Origin: a bacterium
GTDB taxonomy: Bacteria > UBA9089 > UBA9088 > JAGUXG01
NCBI GenBank assembly: GCA_020061965.1
Contig: JAGUXG010000041.1
Location: 1-6,790 of the forward strand
DNA: 6,790 nt
Direction: 5' to 3'
A model generated the notes under the pieces. The model was not told the origin of the DNA. It was given only the letters and a program-made list of their open reading frames with translations, and ran no database searches. A program made the translations under genes and the position numbers. Each line of letters begins with the position of its first letter. Positions within the stretch are counted from its first letter, which is position 1. Below are positions 5,770-6,790 of this stretch, piece after piece.

Positions 5770-6215
5770 TTGAAGGTGTTGTGGTTAAGCCATTAAAGAA
5801 GATACCTGATGAAAGGGGGTGCATCTATCATATGCTTAGGGAGGATGACCCTCTCTTTGAAAGGTTTGGAGAGATATACTTCTCTCTGGTCTATCCTGAT
5901 GTGGTCAAGGGATGGCATCTACATAAGGGGATGACCCTAAACTATGCGGTCATCTCTGGGATGATAAAACTTGTCCTTTATGACGACAGGGAAGGCTCGG
6001 TAAGCAAAGGTAGCTTGATGGAGCTTTTTATTGGCGAAGAGAATTATTCGCTGGTGAAGATCCCTCCCTTAGTCTGGAATGGATTCAAAGGAATAGGGAC
6101 AAAGCCTGCAATTGTCGCTAATTGTGCAACCTTACCCCATAGTCTAGAGGAGATTATAAGGCTTCCTTTCCAGACAGACAAAATACCTTATGACTGGAAA
6201 ATAAAGGAGGAATAA
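5766..6215 (+). CDS. RmlC-like dTDP-4-dehydrorhamnose 3,5-epimerase family protein
   Basis: The 149-aa product looks like a single cupin of the RmlC family, which epimerises dTDP-4-keto-6-deoxyhexoses on the way to dTDP-rhamnose. The family-like features are PDERG (14-18), the His pair in KGWHLHKG (H51 and H53), a beta strand MIKLVLYDDR (66-75), PPLVWNGFKGIG (100-111) where RmlC proteins have the P..G..HGF segment, and a C-terminal YDW (142-144). It is shorter than classic RmlC (about 180 aa), and the HGF histidine is Asn105 here, so the exact reaction may differ. It may act on another nucleotide sugar. No rhamnose pathway genes are present in the window. It starts within the ybaB stop (ATGA) without a visible Shine-Dalgarno, so coupling is likely, and it ends directly at the next start codon. 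Confidence 0.75.
   Translation: MIEGVVVKPLKKIPDERGCIYHMLREDDPLFERFGEIYFSLVYPDVVKGWHLHKGMTLNYAVISGMIKLVLYDDREGSVSKGSLMELFIGEENYSLVKIPPLVWNGFKGIGTKPAIVANCATLPHSLEEIIRLPFQTDKIPYDWKIKEE
6204..6210 (+). promoter_or_regulatory. Shine-Dalgarno of the Lrp/AsnC gene
   Basis: AAGGAGG lies in the last codons of the epimerase gene, 5 nt before the ATG at 6216. It fixes that start and indicates efficient initiation within the operon. Confidence 0.7.
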
Positions 6216-6704
6216 ATGGAAAAAGAAGCAAAGGAGATACTTAATGTATTAGAGAAAGATGCAAAACTTACTCCAGAAAAGATTGGGGTTATGCTTGGAA
6301 TCGGGGAAGAAAGGGTAAAGGAGCATATTGAAAGATTAGAGAAAGAGGGGGTAATCATCAAGTATAAAGCACTCATAGACTGGGAAAAATTAGAGGAGGA
6401 AAAGGTATTTGCTTTCATTGATGTGAAGGTGACGCCTGAACGTGGCAAGGGATTTGATGCCATAGCAGCCAGGCTCTATGAGTATCCAGAGGTTCATTCT
6501 TTATACCTTATGTCAGGTTCTTATGACTTATCTTGTGTAGTTGAGGGAAGATCAATGAAGGAGATAGCCTTCTTTGTGGCAGAAAGGCTGGCTACATTAG
6601 AGGGTGTTCAGTCAACAACAACCCACTTTCTCCTTAAAAAATATAAGGTTGATGGCGTTGTCTTACGAAAAGAAGAAGACAGACGGCTTGAAATAGTCTT
6701 ATAA
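6216..6704 (+). CDS. Lrp/AsnC family transcriptional regulator
   Basis: This 162-aa protein has the two-domain layout of the Lrp/AsnC (feast/famine) family, cytoplasmic DNA-binding proteins that usually form dimers and higher oligomers and often respond to amino acids. A helix-turn-helix occupies about residues 4-50, with TPEKIGVMLGIGEERVKEHI (19-38) and the following wing EKEGVIIKYKALID. The ligand-sensing domain spans about 62-140, with VHSLYLMSGSYDLSCVVEG (93-111) matching the family's GxxD region and GVQSTTTHFLLKKYK (130-144) the last strand. The ATG follows the epimerase stop with no gap and has a strong Shine-Dalgarno. It is the last gene of the dnaX unit here. In many genomes such regulators precede an aminotransferase gene, but none is seen before the window ends. 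Its target and effector cannot be read from the sequence. Confidence 0.9.
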   Translation: MEKEAKEILNVLEKDAKLTPEKIGVMLGIGEERVKEHIERLEKEGVIIKYKALIDWEKLEEEKVFAFIDVKVTPERGKGFDAIAARLYEYPEVHSLYLMSGSYDLSCVVEGRSMKEIAFFVAERLATLEGVQSTTTHFLLKKYKVDGVVLRKEEDRRLEIVL

Positions 6705-6717
6705 AATTACAATTTCC

Positions 6718-6733
6718 GTATGTGTTTAGCTCC
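6718..6733 (+). repeat. 16-nt motif downstream of the Lrp/AsnC gene (copy 2)
   Basis: GTATGTGTTTAGCTCC starts 13 nt after the Lrp/AsnC stop and differs in one base from the minus-strand copy at 62-77. It is followed by CC and TTTTG, then by the period-7 array at the window edge. No stem-loop stands directly in front of the T-run, so I do not call a terminator. Confidence 0.4.
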
Positions 6734-6743
6734 CCTTTTGTAA

Positions 6744-6790
6744 AATAACCAATAACCAAGATACAAGATACAAACAAATCTCAATATCCA
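6744..6790. repeat. Period-7 array at the right edge, incomplete
   Basis: In-phase units are AATAACC twice, AAGATAC twice, then the weaker AAACAAA and TCTCAAT, ending in a partial unit at the window edge. The sequence is A-rich and C-containing with almost no G, unlike the array at 3902-3978, but the unit length is identical. It is non-coding and probably continues beyond the window. Confidence 0.6.

Noticed and set aside
62..6733. The whole window as a transposon bounded by the 16-nt inverted motif
   Set aside because: No transposase, integrase or target duplication is visible and the contents are core genes; a dispersed 3'-flank repeat is a simpler explanation.

Overview
The window comes from a bacterial chromosome, AT-leaning by eye, with ordinary bacterial housekeeping and respiratory genes: complex I subunits, a polyprenyl diphosphate synthase, dnaX, ybaB and an Lrp/AsnC regulator. 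I cannot place the organism firmly. Short period-7 repeats around and inside the genes, together with a split nuo cluster, resemble what I recall from uncultured candidate-phylum genomes, but this is an impression only.

Left part (1-2441, minus strand): nuoN followed by a long-chain polyprenyl diphosphate synthase, coupled by an ATGA overlap. One gene encodes a proton-pumping membrane subunit of complex I. The other probably makes the isoprenoid tail of the quinone that complex I reduces. A divergent promoter region of about 108 bp (2442-2549) separates nuoN from nuoA-nuoB-nuoC on the plus strand. These three are tightly packed and encode one membrane subunit and two subunits of the peripheral arm. 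The usual next genes (nuoD onward) are not here.

Middle (3823-3985): the nuoC frame runs without a stop straight through a complete tRNA-Gln(CTG) gene and ends 3 nt past it. A 77-bp array of eleven 7-bp units follows, whose ends form an imperfect inverted repeat. It stops 7 bp before the dnaX start codon.

Right part (3986-6704, plus strand): dnaX, ybaB, a small RmlC-like cupin epimerase and an Lrp/AsnC regulator form a compact unit with 1-nt, 4-nt and 0-nt junctions. dnaX-ybaB is a classic replication/recombination pair, but the usual third gene, recR, is replaced here by the epimerase. A second period-7 array lies inside the dnaX coding sequence, in the linker after the clamp-loader collar domain. 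A third array occupies the right edge of the window.

I do not see a new defence, mobile or biosynthetic system. The parts worth a second look are the tRNA-nuoC overlap, the phased 7-bp repeats (one of them translated), a 16-nt motif downstream of both outer gene clusters, and a pattern in which first genes of units lack a Shine-Dalgarno sequence and sit only 9-12 nt from a -10-like box.
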